DNA of 64,000 bases, taken from positions 62,001 to 126,000 of the forward strand of contig NZ_AUIK01000016.1 of NCBI RefSeq assembly GCF_000423665.1. The letters are read 5' to 3'. Origin of the DNA: Solirubrobacter soli DSM 22325 (lineage in GTDB: Bacteria; Actinomycetota; Thermoleophilia; Solirubrobacterales; Solirubrobacteraceae). The notes below the pieces were generated by a model. It was not told the DNA's origin and did not search any database. It saw only the letters and a list, made by a program, of their open reading frames with translations. Below, in pieces: positions 16,183 through 25,397 of the stretch. Each line of letters begins with the position of its first letter. The first letter of the stretch is position 1. A program made the position numbers and the translations under genes.

Positions 16183-16950
16183 AGCTACAGCACGCCTCAA
16201 GCCAAGACCGTGGCCGACGAAGGCTGGTCCCTGGTCGGAGTCCTCGACAGGCCCCTCGCTCGTCGGCTGCTTCGGGCGGTCGACGAGGTGGCTGCCCGAT
16301 CGACCGACGGGCACCTTCACCAGCTGTCAGGCCTGGCGCAGCATCCCGAGCTGGCAGCCGTCGTCGACTGGCCGCCCCTCTTGGCGCTGGCGGTCGAGCT
16401 TCTCTCGCCCAACGTCTACATCAACCACTCGCACCTGGACGTCCACCCGCCGCACCCGCCCACCGGCGCCCACCGCTGGCATCGTGACAACGGCCTGATG
16501 GGTCGGGACATGCGGCTGCTCTGGCGGGACCAGCCCCGGGTGACCCTGAAGGTCGCCGTCTACCTCACCGATGTGGCATCGCCGGATGACGGCGCGCTGG
16601 AAGTGGTGCCTCGCAGCCATGTCGACACGAAGTCGCGGTATCCGACCGAGGAACAGTCCGCCGGCGTGCCCATCCTCGGCCCCGCGGGCACGGTCGTGGT
16701 CTTCGACGCCCGGCTCTGGCATCGGCGGCGGGACAACGTCGGCACTCGCGTCCGGCGCGCCATGTTCATGGCTTACAGCTACCGGTGGCTGACGTCGCGC
16801 GACATTCCGTTCGAGGACGTCCCCGAATGGGCGGGCCTGCCTCCGATCCGCCGTCAGCTGCTCGGTGACAAGACGGTCGACCCGTTCTACTGGGCCTCCG
16901 GCGAGCTCCCGCTCGATCCCCGTTCCACGGGCTTGCAGGAGGCGGCGTGA
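16180..16950 (+). CDS. Phytanoyl-CoA dioxygenase (PhyH)-family protein
   Basis: 256 residues, ATG 16180. A double-stranded beta-helix Fe(II)/2-oxoglutarate-dependent oxygenase. The iron triad is visible as His-x-Asp in HRWHRDNGLMG and the distal His in FDARLWHRRRDNVG. The 2-oxoglutarate-binding Arg is probably the one in DNVGTRVRRAMF. The middle strand block DVASPDDGALEVVPRSH is characteristic of PhyH proteins. The family hydroxylates many small molecules, including antibiotics and their precursors, so the substrate is open. Its upstream module copies that of vanH, which argues for co-regulation with cell-wall remodelling. It ends 6 bases before the convergent ATPase-LuxR gene. Confidence 0.85.
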   Translation: MSYSTPQAKTVADEGWSLVGVLDRPLARRLLRAVDEVAARSTDGHLHQLSGLAQHPELAAVVDWPPLLALAVELLSPNVYINHSHLDVHPPHPPTGAHRWHRDNGLMGRDMRLLWRDQPRVTLKVAVYLTDVASPDDGALEVVPRSHVDTKSRYPTEEQSAGVPILGPAGTVVVFDARLWHRRRDNVGTRVRRAMFMAYSYRWLTSRDIPFEDVPEWAGLPPIRRQLLGDKTVDPFYWASGELPLDPRSTGLQEAA

Positions 16951-16956
16951 CGCGGG

Positions 16957-19890
16957 TCAGACGTCGCCGCGCTCGCGGCCCACGGCCTCGGCGACCTCCG
17001 CCCGCGATCGCACCCCGAGCTTCCCGAACAGCCGGCTCATGTGGCTCTCGACCGTCTTCTCCGAGAGGAACAGCTCGCCCGCGATCTCCTTGTTCGTCCG
17101 GCCCGCCGCGACCAGGTCGGCGACCTCGCGCTCGCGGCCGGAGAGGCTGTCGAGCCCCTCGCCGCCGCTGGAACGGCGGCGTCGCGCACCGGTCTTCACG
17201 CCGCGCCGCCGCAGCTCGCGCGCGGCCTCGTCCCGGAGCCGCACGGCGCCGCAGGCGGCGAGGTCGGACTCGGCCCGCTCGAGCAGCCCCGCGTCGTCCG
17301 CCGCACGCCCGGCGAGCATTCGCGCCCGCGCCGCCTGGATGATCGCTCCGACGCTGTCGGCGAGCTCCGCCGCGGCCAAGGCCGGCTCGGACGACGCGTC
17401 GAGCTCGGCACGCGCGCACAGCACGGATGCTTCCGCGTAGGGGAGGCCGAGGCCCTCCGCGGCCGCTTCGCCCCGCGCCACCCACTCCGCGGCCGCGGCG
17501 GGGCGCTCCAGGGCGAGCTCGGCGCGGGCGAGGATCGCATAGAGCCAGGCGCGGCGGCCGGGCTCGACGCCCGCGAACTCGGGCGCGCCGCCCGCGCTCA
17601 TCGCGGTCAAGCAGCCCTCGGGCTCCCCGGCCTCCAGTTGGGCGGCCGCGACGTGGACGCGGGTGGCTCCGGACAAGACGCTCTCGTCGAGTCCGTCGAG
17701 CAGCGCCATCGCCTCCGCGCCGGCGGAGCGGGCGCGGCCGAGCTCGCCGCGCAGCGCGCTCACCCACGCGTCGGCGGTCAGCGCGAAGCAGAGCATCTGG
17801 CGGTTGCCCCACAGGCGTGCGCCCTCGACGGCGGCGTCGGCGGCGTCGGCGGCCTCGCTCAGCCGGCCGCGGACCTCGAGCGCGTGGGCGAGCCCGATCG
17901 TCATCGGGATCACGAACTGGCCCTGCCCGGAGGCGCGGCTGACGGCGATGCCGCGGCGGAAGTGGCGGATCGCGTCGTCGTAGCGCTCGCAGAAGAACTC
18001 GCCGAACCCGAGGTAGTAGGCGGCGTCGAGGCGGCCGGAGAGCGCGCCGTCGTCGAGCGCGTCGAAGCGGTTGGACGCCTCCTCGCGCAGCGCCTGCGCG
18101 TCGGCGATCTGGCCGAGCCCGATCGCGCCGAAGCACTCCAGCGCGAGCGCGACCGCGGCGAACGGGGCGGCGTCGATCGACCGTGCCGTCGCCTGCGCGC
18201 GCTGCGCCCACTCGCGCACGGCGGCGAAGTCCGAGTCGTAGAGCGCGTCCGCCGCCAGCTCGACCTCGAGGTCGGCCGCCGCCCACGCGGCCTCGCCGAG
18301 CTCGTCCAGGGCTTGGAGCAGCCGCGCGTGCGCCGCCGCGTGGCGGCCGAGCAGGTTCTCGCACATCGCGCAGCCCGCCACGAGCCGGGCGCGCACGGGC
18401 GCGAGCTCCGGCCCGACGAGGTTCAGCCCGTCGTCCAACGCCTCCAGGGCCGCCTCGAGCCGCCCCGTCGCCGCCAGCGCCTGCGCGAGGCCGACGAGCA
18501 GCTCGAGCCGGCGCGGCATCGTCTCGGGCGTCTGCGGGAGCAGCCGCAGCGCCGCGCCGAAGCGGTCGGCGGCGGTCGCGGGAGCGCGCGCGGCGGCGTG
18601 TCTGCCGGCCTCGATCAGCACCTCGAGCGCCTCGTCGTCACCGGGGCGCGCGCAGCGTTCGAGGTGGTGCGCGCGGGCGGCGAGCGACCCACCCCGCGCG
18701 GCCAGCGCGTCCGCCGCGCGCTGGTGCGCGGCGATCCGCCACCCGTCGGCCGCGGACTCGTAGATCGCGGTCCGCACGAGCGGATGCCGGAACCGGAACC
18801 GCCGCGGCACGTCGGTGGCGGCGAGCAATCCGCCGGCGAGCAGCTCGTCGAGCGCGGCGAGCGCGGCCCGCTCGTCGCCGAGCGCCGGCGCCGCTGCGCC
18901 GGCCGCGCCCGCGCCCCCGCCCGCCGCTGCGCCACCACCGCCCAGTGCCGCGCCGCCGCCCGCCTCTTCCAGCCCGGCGGCCGCGGCCGCGAGGTCGATG
19001 TCGACCGGGTCACCCGCGACCGCGGCGCCCTGCGCGAGCAGGCGCGCGGCGTCGCTCAACGCGGCCACCTCCTGCTCCAGCGACCGGGCGACCGCCCGCG
19101 GCACGCCCGCGCCCGCGGGCTCGGCGGCGACCGAGCGACCCGCGGCGTGCTGGCGGGCGAGCTGCTGGAGGAAGAACGGGTTCCCGCCGCCCGCCTCGTA
19201 GATCTCGCCGCGGATGGGGCCTGGGATGTCGTTGCCGAGCAGGGTCTCGGCGTCGGCGAACGACAACGCGCCGAGCGAGCGTTCAATCACCGAGCCGTCG
19301 CGCTCGGCGGTCGCCAAGGCGGTCGCGAGCAGTGGGCGCACCGGGGCGGGCCGGAACGCCAGCGCCAGCCCGACGCGTCCGCGCGGCGGCCGGCGCAGCA
19401 GGTGGGCGACGAGCTCCAAGGACGCGTCGTCGGCCCAATGCAGGTCGTCGAGCACGACCACGATCGGCTGGACCTGCGCGAGCGCCTCGAGCAGCGTCCG
19501 CACCGCGCGGTGCGTGCGATAGCGCTCATCCTGCAGGCCCGCGGGGATCCGGCCGACGGCGGGCAGCACCGCGGCCAGCTCGGGCAGCTGGTCGCCGACC
19601 AACCGCTCGAGGCGGTCGACGCCGAGGAACTCCGCGTGCTCGGCGAGCGCGTCCTCCCACACGCAGAACGGGAGCTCGCGTTCGAGCTCGGACGCGCGGC
19701 CCGACAGCACCAGCGCGCCCGCGGCGTCCGCGCGGGTCTGCAGCTCGTCGAGCAGGCGCGTCTTGCCGATCCCGCCCTCGCCGCTGAACGCCAGCACCGC
19801 GCCGCGCCGTGCGCCGAGCTCTTCGAGTGCGGCGTCCACGGCCGCGAGCTCAGCGCGCCGACCGAGCAGCGTTCCGTTAGAGGCGGCCAT
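16957..19890 (-). CDS. Large ATPase-LuxR transcriptional regulator (LAL type)
   Basis: 977 residues. The N-terminal AAA-like ATPase carries Walker [14 protein letters not shown] and Walker [25 protein letters not shown] long TPR-like helical middle follows, and a C-terminal LuxR helix-turn-helix ([44 protein letters not shown]). This is the MalT/LAL architecture of signal-integrating activators. Around residues 295-340 there is an Ala/Gly-only insertion (for example [21 protein letters not shown]), probably a flexible, recently expanded linker. No receiver domain. It is convergent with the dioxygenase gene and divergent from the lipoprotein gene, so either could be a target; no direct evidence. 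Confidence 0.9.
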   Translation of the reverse strand: MAASNGTLLGRRAELAAVDAALEELGARRGAVLAFSGEGGIGKTRLLDELQTRADAAGALVLSGRASELERELPFCVWEDALAEHAEFLGVDRLERLVGDQLPELAAVLPAVGRIPAGLQDERYRTHRAVRTLLEALAQVQPIVVVLDDLHWADDASLELVAHLLRRPPRGRVGLALAFRPAPVRPLLATALATAERDGSVIERSLGALSFADAETLLGNDIPGPIRGEIYEAGGGNPFFLQQLARQHAAGRSVAAEPAGAGVPRAVARSLEQEVAALSDAARLLAQGAAVAGDPVDIDLAAAAAGLEEAGGGAALGGGGAAAGGGAGAAGAAAPALGDERAALAALDELLAGGLLAATDVPRRFRFRHPLVRTAIYESAADGWRIAAHQRAADALAARGGSLAARAHHLERCARPGDDEALEVLIEAGRHAAARAPATAADRFGAALRLLPQTPETMPRRLELLVGLAQALAATGRLEAALEALDDGLNLVGPELAPVRARLVAGCAMCENLLGRHAAAHARLLQALDELGEAAWAAADLEVELAADALYDSDFAAVREWAQRAQATARSIDAAPFAAVALALECFGAIGLGQIADAQALREEASNRFDALDDGALSGRLDAAYYLGFGEFFCERYDDAIRHFRRGIAVSRASGQGQFVIPMTIGLAHALEVRGRLSEAADAADAAVEGARLWGNRQMLCFALTADAWVSALRGELGRARSAGAEAMALLDGLDESVLSGATRVHVAAAQLEAGEPEGCLTAMSAGGAPEFAGVEPGRRAWLYAILARAELALERPAAAAEWVARGEAAAEGLGLPYAEASVLCARAELDASSEPALAAAELADSVGAIIQAARARMLAGRAADDAGLLERAESDLAACGAVRLRDEAARELRRRGVKTGARRRRSSGGEGLDSLSGREREVADLVAAGRTNKEIAGELFLSEKTVESHMSRLFGKLGVRSRAEVAEAVGRERGDV

Positions 19891-19998
19891 GAAGGGTACG
19901 CGCCAACTTTAACCCCGCCGAGGCATCCGTTTGTGGCTTTCGTGCGGAGTAGGACCTGGACACCTCCTCTCAACCCCCTCCCGGAAGGAAGGCACGAG

Positions 19999-20649
19999 AT
20001 GCATATGAAGACCCTGACGGCACTGGCCGCGACCGCTGCCCTTGCCCTCGGTACAGCAGCGTGCGGCGGTTCCGACGAACCCGCCACCACAACCAAGCCC
20101 GCCGCGACCCCGGTGGCGCAGATCCCCACGCTCACCGGCAAGGACACGGCGGTCACGCTCGACAAGGGCTTCGTCACGGCGCTCGGCCAGCTCAAGCTGA
20201 CCCCGGCGCCGATCGGCTCCGCCCAGATCAGCAAGGCCGGCGTCGCGTCGTTCCCGATCACCGGCGGGAACGTGACCTACTACACGCCTGGCACCGAGTC
20301 GCCGTACGTGCAGGGCGAGATCGACCACGCCGGCTCAGGCCTGAGCCTCACCGGCGGCGGCAAGACGGTCGAGCTGACCGACTTCGAGGTCGATCCGGGC
20401 AAGTCCGTCCTCACCGGCAAGGTGACCGTCGACGGCAAGGTCGCGGCCGAGTCCGCGCCGCTGTTCTTCCTCGACGGCCGCACGCTCAAGCCGCTGGAGA
20501 CCAACGACAACGGCACCGCGGTGCTCGAGGGCACGACCGTCAAGCTCAAGCAGGAGGCGGCGGACCTGCTCAATCAGACGTTCGGCACCGACGCGCTCAA
20601 GGCGGGCTTCGTCATCGGCATCGCCAAGATCACCGTGAATACGGCGTAG
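19999..20649 (+). CDS. Putative HtaA-like lipoprotein
   Basis: 216 residues; ATG 19999 follows GGAAGGAAGG (19983-19992). The N-terminal MKTLTALAATAALALGTAACGG is a lipoprotein signal peptide with Cys as the probable lipidated residue, followed by a short Pro/Thr/Lys linker. The mature part is all-beta with phrases such as SFPITGGNVTY, GEIDHAGSGLSL, VELTDFEVDPGKSVLTGKVTVDG and VPLF-like SAPLFFLD. This pattern resembles HtaA-type haem/cell-surface domains found in actinobacteria, but the resemblance is by eye and weak. Located outside the membrane. The 3' end overlaps the acyltransferase gene by 20 bases. Confidence 0.75.
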   Translation: MHMKTLTALAATAALALGTAACGGSDEPATTTKPAATPVAQIPTLTGKDTAVTLDKGFVTALGQLKLTPAPIGSAQISKAGVASFPITGGNVTYYTPGTESPYVQGEIDHAGSGLSLTGGGKTVELTDFEVDPGKSVLTGKVTVDGKVAAESAPLFFLDGRTLKPLETNDNGTAVLEGTTVKLKQEAADLLNQTFGTDALKAGFVIGIAKITVNTA

Positions 20650-21736
20650 ACGTCGCGGGCTCGGCGGGCGCGGGCGGGCGTTTCGGGGCGAGCGCCCGCC
20701 CGCTCCAGGCGATCGCGGGCTTCTCGATCAGGAACCACGAAGCGATCGCCAGCGCGAACGTGAACGGCAGCACCCACGCGATCGCGGGCAGGAACCGCTC
20801 CGGGAATCGGTCGTGGAGCTGCAGCGCGTACATCACGGGCATGTGCCACAGGTACACCCCGAAGCTCAGCGTGCCGAGCACCCGCAGCGGCGGACTCGAC
20901 AGCAGCCGCCCGGGGCGAGCCGCGATCCCCCACACGATCGCGGCGAACCCGAGCGACCCCGGCAGGTCCGCGATCGCGTGCCCTGCGACGCCCGTCCCGC
21001 CCCCGCTGTGCCAGACCGCGTTGGCCACAACCGCCGCTGTACCGCCAAAAACAACGAAAGCCACCTTAAATCGCCCCAGGCCGGCTTTAGGTTTGACAGT
21101 TGCGGCGAGGATGCCCGCGGCGAACGCGCCGAGGTAGGACGGGAGCGTCCAGGTGGCCTCCGGCGGCCAGGCGTGGATCGTCCCGATCGTCGTGTAGGCC
21201 AGGCCGGCGAGGATCAGCGCGACGCAGACGAGCCACTGGCGTTTCGCGCGCAGCAGCGCGAGGCCGATCAGCGGCAGCACGACGTAGAAGCTCACTTCGA
21301 TGTGCAGCGACCAGAGCGGCGGGTCGAGCTGGTTGCGCGTCTCCGGGAAGATGTTGGCGACGAAGAGCAGGAACTTCGGGAGGTCGTGCAGGTCGATGTC
21401 GCGGCCGTGGCCGGACCCGTGGATGAGCAGCAGCGTGCCAACCACCGCGGCCCAGTAGGCGGGCGCGATGCGGGCGAAGCGGCGCACCGCGTAGCGGCCC
21501 AGAGATGGCGCGCGACCGCGGATCCACGGTTGCGCCAGCAGGAATCCGGACAGGACGAAGAACAGCTCGACCGCGATCCGCAGCTCGCCGATCACACGGT
21601 CGAGCACGTCCGTGCGGCCGGGCGCGGGGAAGTTCGCGTCGGTGTACATCCACACGTGCAGCACGACGACGGCCAGGGCGGCGAGGCCGCGCAAGCCATC
21701 GAGAGCGTGTAAGCGGGGGCGAGAAGTCCGAGCCAT
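20630..21736 (-). CDS. Membrane acyltransferase, OafA/YrhL family
   Basis: 368 residues with about ten membrane helices. The family's first-helix block is clear: LHALDGLRGLAALAVVVLHV, with the catalytic His, followed by AVELFFVLSGFLLAQPW and RRFARIAPAYWAAVV; SLHIEVSFYVVLPLIGLALL contains the conserved Glu. Such enzymes acetylate or otherwise acylate surface glycans or secondary metabolites. A copy of the short palindromic repeat described below lies inside the gene (21062-21095) and encodes VKPKAGLGRFK between two helices without disturbing the frame. Divergent from recQ, only 16 bases apart. Confidence 0.9.
   Translation of the reverse strand: MARTSRPRLHALDGLRGLAALAVVVLHVWMYTDANFPAPGRTDVLDRVIGELRIAVELFFVLSGFLLAQPWIRGRAPSLGRYAVRRFARIAPAYWAAVVGTLLLIHGSGHGRDIDLHDLPKFLLFVANIFPETRNQLDPPLWSLHIEVSFYVVLPLIGLALLRAKRQWLVCVALILAGLAYTTIGTIHAWPPEATWTLPSYLGAFAAGILAATVKPKAGLGRFKVAFVVFGGTAAVVANAVWHSGGGTGVAGHAIADLPGSLGFAAIVWGIAARPGRLLSSPPLRVLGTLSFGVYLWHMPVMYALQLHDRFPERFLPAIAWVLPFTFALAIASWFLIEKPAIAWSGRALAPKRPPAPAEPATSTPYSR
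21062..21095 (-). repeat. Short palindromic repeat, copy in acyltransferase gene
   Basis: On the minus strand the segment begins AACCTAAAGCCGGCC, continues TGGGGCGATTTA and ends AAGGTG. It matches the copy at 36420-36450 at nearly every position and shares the core CCTAAAG..GGCCTG..TTTA with the other five copies in this window. It lies in frame within the acyltransferase gene in a loop between helices. Confidence 0.65.
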
Positions 21737-21752
21737 TCCCTACAACCAACGT

Positions 21753-23792
21753 ATGAGCCGACCTGAAGAGCTCCTGAAGCGCCTGGCAGGCCCCGATGCC
21801 GAATTCCGCGAGCATCAACGCGAGGCGATCTTGGATCTCGTCGAGGACCGTGCTCGAGTCCTGTGTGTCCAGCGGACCGGTTGGGGCAAGTCCGCTGTCT
21901 ACTTCGTTGCCACTTCGCTGCTTCGCGAAACCGGCGCCGGCCCGGCGCTGATCGTCTCGCCGCTGCTGGCGCTGATGCGCAACCAGATCGAGGCGGCGCA
22001 AAAGCTCGGCATCCGCGCCCACACGATCAACTCGACCAACCGCGACGCGTGGGCCGAAGTCCGTCAACTGCTCGAGACGGACGCCGTCGACCTGTTGCTG
22101 ATCAGCCCTGAGCGCCTCAACAACCCGCAATTCCGCGACACGATGCTGCCGCTGTTCGCCGAGCGCGTCGGCCTCCTCGTGATCGACGAGGCGCACTGCA
22201 TCTCCGACTGGGGCCACGACTTCCGCCCCGACTACCGGCGCATCCAGGACATGCTCGCCCGGTTGCCCGAGGGCGTCGCCGTCCTCTGCACGACCGCGAC
22301 CGCGAACGACCGCGTGGTGGCGGACATCTCCGACCAGCTCCAGCTCGGGGGAGCGGAGCTGCGCACCTATCGCGGCGAGCTCTCCCGCGCCTCCCTGCGC
22401 CTGGAGGTCGTCGAGCTGCCCGCCCAGGCCGACCGCCTCGCCTGGCTCGCCACCCACCTCCCGAGCCTCCCGGGCAGCGGGATCGTCTACACGCTCACCA
22501 AGCGCGACGCCGACACCGTGGCCGAGTGGCTCAACGCCCACGGCGTCCCCGCCGAGGCCTACTCGGGCGAGGTCGACACCGAACGCCGCATCGGCACCGA
22601 GGAGCGCCTGCTCCGCAACGAGCTCAAGGCGGTCGTGGCGACGAGCGCCCTCGGCATGGGCTACGACAAGCCCGACCTCGGCTTCGTGGTGCACTACCAG
22701 GCGCCCGGCAGCGTCATCGCGTACTACCAGCAGGTCGGCCGCGCCGGCCGTGCGATCGACCGCGCCGACGTCGTCCTGCTCAGAGGCCGCGAGGACCGCC
22801 GTATCCAGGACTTCTTCATCGAGCAGGCGTTCCCGCCGAAGGACCGCGTCGACCGCGTGCTCGAGGCGCTCGACGACGACGGCGCCACCACGAACGAGCT
22901 GATGGGCGCGGTCAACCTCGGCAAGGGGCGCATCGAGGCGATGCTGAAGGTGCTCGACGTCGAGGGCGCGGTCACCCGCGAAGGGACGAAATGGCTCAGA
23001 GTCCCGGGCGCGGACTGGCACTACGACGGCGACCGCTACGCCAACGTGACGAAGCTCCGCCGCCACGAGCAGGAGGCGATGGCGGCGTTCGGCGCCGACG
23101 GGCGCTGCCTGATGCGCGCGCTCCGCGAAGAGCTCGACGACCCCGACCCGCAGGACTGCGGCGTCTGCGCGGTCTGCACCGCACCCAAGTTCGATGGCCC
23201 GCTCGACCCGTCACTCGTCCGCGACGCCGCGCTGAGCCTGCGCTCGCGACCCCTGATCCTCGACGTGAAGAAGATGGCGCCCGACCCCGAGGGCAAGATG
23301 CGCAAGCTCGGCGAGGACGTCCGCGCCGAGGAAGGCCGCGCGCTCGCCCGCCTCGGCGACGGCGGGTGGGACCCGCTCGTACAACAGGGTCGGCGCGAGG
23401 GCCGCTTCGACGACGAGCTGGTCGCGGCCGCCGCCGAGGCGGTGCGCAGCTGGCGTGCGCCGGTCCAGTGGGTCACCGCGGTGCCGTCGCAGCGCAGCGG
23501 GCCGCTCGTCCCGGAGTTCGCGCAGCGGCTCGCCGACGCGCTCGACCTCCCGTTCCAGCCGACCCTCGAACGCGTCCGCGACAACCCGCCGCAACGCGAG
23601 ATGACCAACTCGGTCCAGCAGGTGGCGAACGTGCGCGGCGCGTTCGCCGTGGTCACGACGCCGCCGGAAAGGGCGTGCCTGCTGGTGGACGACGTCCGCT
23701 TCAGCGGCTGGACCCTGGCGATGGTCGCCGGCCAGCTCCGCCGCAAGGGCTCTGGGCCTGTGTACCCCCTTGTTCTCGCCAGCGCGTATTAG
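21753..23792 (+). CDS. recQ: RecQ-family helicase fused to a phosphoribosyltransferase domain
   Basis: 679 residues, ATG 21753. The superfamily 2 helicase core has FREHQREAI (motif 0), QRTGWGKSAVYF (Walker A, with W replacing the usual G), DEAH in LLVIDEAHCISDWGHDFRPDYR and motif VI in YYQQVGRAGRAIDRAD. A zinc-binding Cys cluster follows (RCLMRALREEL ... CGVCAVC). The last 190 or so residues depart from RecQ: VTAVPSQRSGPLVPEFAQRLADALDLPF, then a PRPP-loop-like CLLVDDVRFSGWTLAMVAGQLR, as in ComF-type phosphoribosyltransferases. The HRDC domain is missing. So it is an ATP-dependent 3'-5' DNA helicase with a nucleotide-metabolism-like tail of unknown role. It is followed 12 bases later by a B12-domain gene. 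Confidence 0.9.
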   Translation: MSRPEELLKRLAGPDAEFREHQREAILDLVEDRARVLCVQRTGWGKSAVYFVATSLLRETGAGPALIVSPLLALMRNQIEAAQKLGIRAHTINSTNRDAWAEVRQLLETDAVDLLLISPERLNNPQFRDTMLPLFAERVGLLVIDEAHCISDWGHDFRPDYRRIQDMLARLPEGVAVLCTTATANDRVVADISDQLQLGGAELRTYRGELSRASLRLEVVELPAQADRLAWLATHLPSLPGSGIVYTLTKRDADTVAEWLNAHGVPAEAYSGEVDTERRIGTEERLLRNELKAVVATSALGMGYDKPDLGFVVHYQAPGSVIAYYQQVGRAGRAIDRADVVLLRGREDRRIQDFFIEQAFPPKDRVDRVLEALDDDGATTNELMGAVNLGKGRIEAMLKVLDVEGAVTREGTKWLRVPGADWHYDGDRYANVTKLRRHEQEAMAAFGADGRCLMRALREELDDPDPQDCGVCAVCTAPKFDGPLDPSLVRDAALSLRSRPLILDVKKMAPDPEGKMRKLGEDVRAEEGRALARLGDGGWDPLVQQGRREGRFDDELVAAAAEAVRSWRAPVQWVTAVPSQRSGPLVPEFAQRLADALDLPFQPTLERVRDNPPQREMTNSVQQVANVRGAFAVVTTPPERACLLVDDVRFSGWTLAMVAGQLRRKGSGPVYPLVLASAY

Positions 23793-23804
23793 TAGAAACG
23801 GCGT

Positions 23805-24461
23805 GTGGTCGGATCCGCTGTGCTCCGGCTCCGCCGGTGCTTCACCCGCGCGCTGCTCGCGGGGGACCCGGATGCGGCCGAACGCGCGGTGCGCGAGGCG
23901 ATGGACGGCGGCCTCAGCGCGGCGCAGATCGACATCGAGCTGATCGCGCCCGCGCTGTTCATCGTCGGCGAGAAGTGGGCGCTGGGCGAGATCTCGATCG
24001 CCGACGAGCACCTCGCTTCCGAGATCGCGCTCCGCGTCCTGGCGCTCCAGCGGGAGGCGCAGCGCAATCGCCGCCGCCGCGGGCGCCGCCGGGTCCTGCT
24101 GCTCGCGCCCGAGGGGGAGCGCCATGTCATCGGGCTCAACATGGCCACCGACCTCCTCGACGCCGCCGGCTATGACACGCGCCTGCTCGGCGCGGACGTC
24201 CCGCTCGCGGACGTCGCGATGGCCGTCACCCGCCACCACGCGGACATCGTCGCGCTGACGGCGACGATGGCCGACAGCGTCGAGCGCATCGACGCCGCGA
24301 TGGACTACCTGCGCCACGTCCACCCGCGCGTGTCGATCGTGATCGGCGGCAGCGCGGTCACATTCGAGCTCGGCGCGACCTGGAGCGCCTCGGTCTGCCC
24401 GGACGTCTCGAGCGTCGTCGACGTGGTCGACGCGCTGGTCCACCACGCCCCGCTCAACTGA
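23805..24461 (+). CDS. Cobalamin-binding protein with CarH-type light-sensing motif
   Basis: 218 residues, GTG start. An N-terminal helical B12-binding-2 (cap) domain carries the Wx9EH motif of CarH-type photoreceptors: Trp58, nine residues, Glu68-His69 (KWALGEISIADEH). A Rossmann B12-binding domain follows, with His107 in EGERHVIG, an E-x-H-x-x-G version of the D-x-H-x-x-G cobalamin-ligand motif. CarH/LitR proteins have a MerR helix-turn-helix in front of this module; here the protein starts directly with the cap domain, so any output must pass through a partner. It lies between recQ and a sugar kinase gene, 12 and 15 bases away, suggesting co-transcription. Light sensing is an inference from the motif. 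Confidence 0.85.
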   Translation: MVGSAVLRLRRCFTRALLAGDPDAAERAVREAMDGGLSAAQIDIELIAPALFIVGEKWALGEISIADEHLASEIALRVLALQREAQRNRRRRGRRRVLLLAPEGERHVIGLNMATDLLDAAGYDTRLLGADVPLADVAMAVTRHHADIVALTATMADSVERIDAAMDYLRHVHPRVSIVIGGSAVTFELGATWSASVCPDVSSVVDVVDALVHHAPLN

Positions 24462-24476
24462 GTAGGGTTCGCCGCC

Positions 24477-25397
24477 ATGACGGTGGTCGTCGGAGGAGAG
24501 GCCCTGGTCGATCTCGTGCCGCACCAGGCGGGTGAGCTGCGCGCGCACGCGGGCGGCGGTCCTTACAACACGGCGCGCACGCTGGGCCGGCTCGACCAGG
24601 ACGTGCACTTCCTCGGCTGCCTCTCCGACGACGGGTTCGGCGCGCTCCTGCGCGGCCAGTTGGCCGAGGACGGCGTCCGGCTGGACACGGTGGTCGAGAC
24701 GCCGCTGCCGACGACGCTCGCGCTCGCCGAGCTCGACGACAAGGGCGCCGCCACCTACCGCTTCTACACCGAGGGGACGAGCGCCCCCGCGCTCGAGCCG
24801 GACGCCGCGCTGCGCGCGCTCCCCGAGACGGTTGACTTCCTGCACGTCGGCACCCTCGGGCTCGTGATGGAGCCGACGGCGCTCGCGTTGCAGGCGGTCG
24901 TCGAGGCGGTCGCCGACCGCGCGCTGATCATGGTCGACCCGAACTGCCGGCCGACGTTCATCCCCGACCGCGGGACCTACCGCCGCAGCCTCGCGGCGAC
25001 GTTCGCCTACGCGCACGTCGTCAAGGTCTCAAACGACGACCTCGAGTACCTCGAGCCCGGCGCGGACACGGTGGCCGCGGCGCGCTCGCTGCTCGAGGAC
25101 GGGCCGACCGTCGCGCTCGTCACGCTCGGCGGCGACGGCGCGCTGGTCGTGACCGCGGACGCCGAGATGGTCGTGGCCGCGCCGAAGGTCGACGTCGTCG
25201 ACACGATCGGCGCCGGCGACGCCTTCGGCGGCGGCTTCATCGCCTACTGGCGGATGAAGGGCCTGGACCGCGACGCCCTCGATGACGCGAAGGCGGTGCG
25301 GGCGGCGACGACCTTTGCCTGCGTCGTCGCCGCACGCACGTGCGAGCGGGCGGGCGCGAACCCGCCGCGGCTCTCAGACCTCGACGGCGACCTCTGA
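24477..25397 (+). CDS. PfkB-family carbohydrate kinase (fructokinase-like)
   Basis: 306 residues, ATG start. Ribokinase/PfkB fold: GGEALVDLVP at the N-terminus, the sugar-binding GGGPYNTARTLGRLD block, the 'GCLSDDGFGALLRGQLAEDGV' segment, and the C-terminal signature DTIGAGDAFGGGFIAYW with the catalytic Asp in GAGD. Phosphorylates a sugar (probably fructose or a related hexose) with ATP in the cytoplasm. It is probably the third gene of the recQ-B12 unit, though a functional tie is not apparent. The end overlaps the convergent MFS gene by 24 bases. Confidence 0.88.
   Translation: MTVVVGGEALVDLVPHQAGELRAHAGGGPYNTARTLGRLDQDVHFLGCLSDDGFGALLRGQLAEDGVRLDTVVETPLPTTLALAELDDKGAATYRFYTEGTSAPALEPDAALRALPETVDFLHVGTLGLVMEPTALALQAVVEAVADRALIMVDPNCRPTFIPDRGTYRRSLAATFAYAHVVKVSNDDLEYLEPGADTVAAARSLLEDGPTVALVTLGGDGALVVTADAEMVVAAPKVDVVDTIGAGDAFGGGFIAYWRMKGLDRDALDDAKAVRAATTFACVVAARTCERAGANPPRLSDLDGDL

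Noticed and set aside
13644-16950. A glycopeptide antibiotic producer's self-resistance locus
   Set aside because: No peptide synthetase, oxidase or halogenase genes are within 64 kb, so resistance rather than production is supported.
17041-19890. A very long plus-strand frame opposite the ATPase-LuxR gene
   Set aside because: High GC at third positions leaves the antisense frame free of stops. The minus-strand frame has Walker and LuxR motifs; the plus frame has none until the lipoprotein at 19999.
23750-23785. GGGCCTG-TGTA-CCCCCTTG near the recQ end, resembling the palindromic repeat
   Set aside because: It lacks the CCTAAAG end and the residues GSGPVYPLVLAS fit a phosphoribosyltransferase C-terminus without invoking an insertion.
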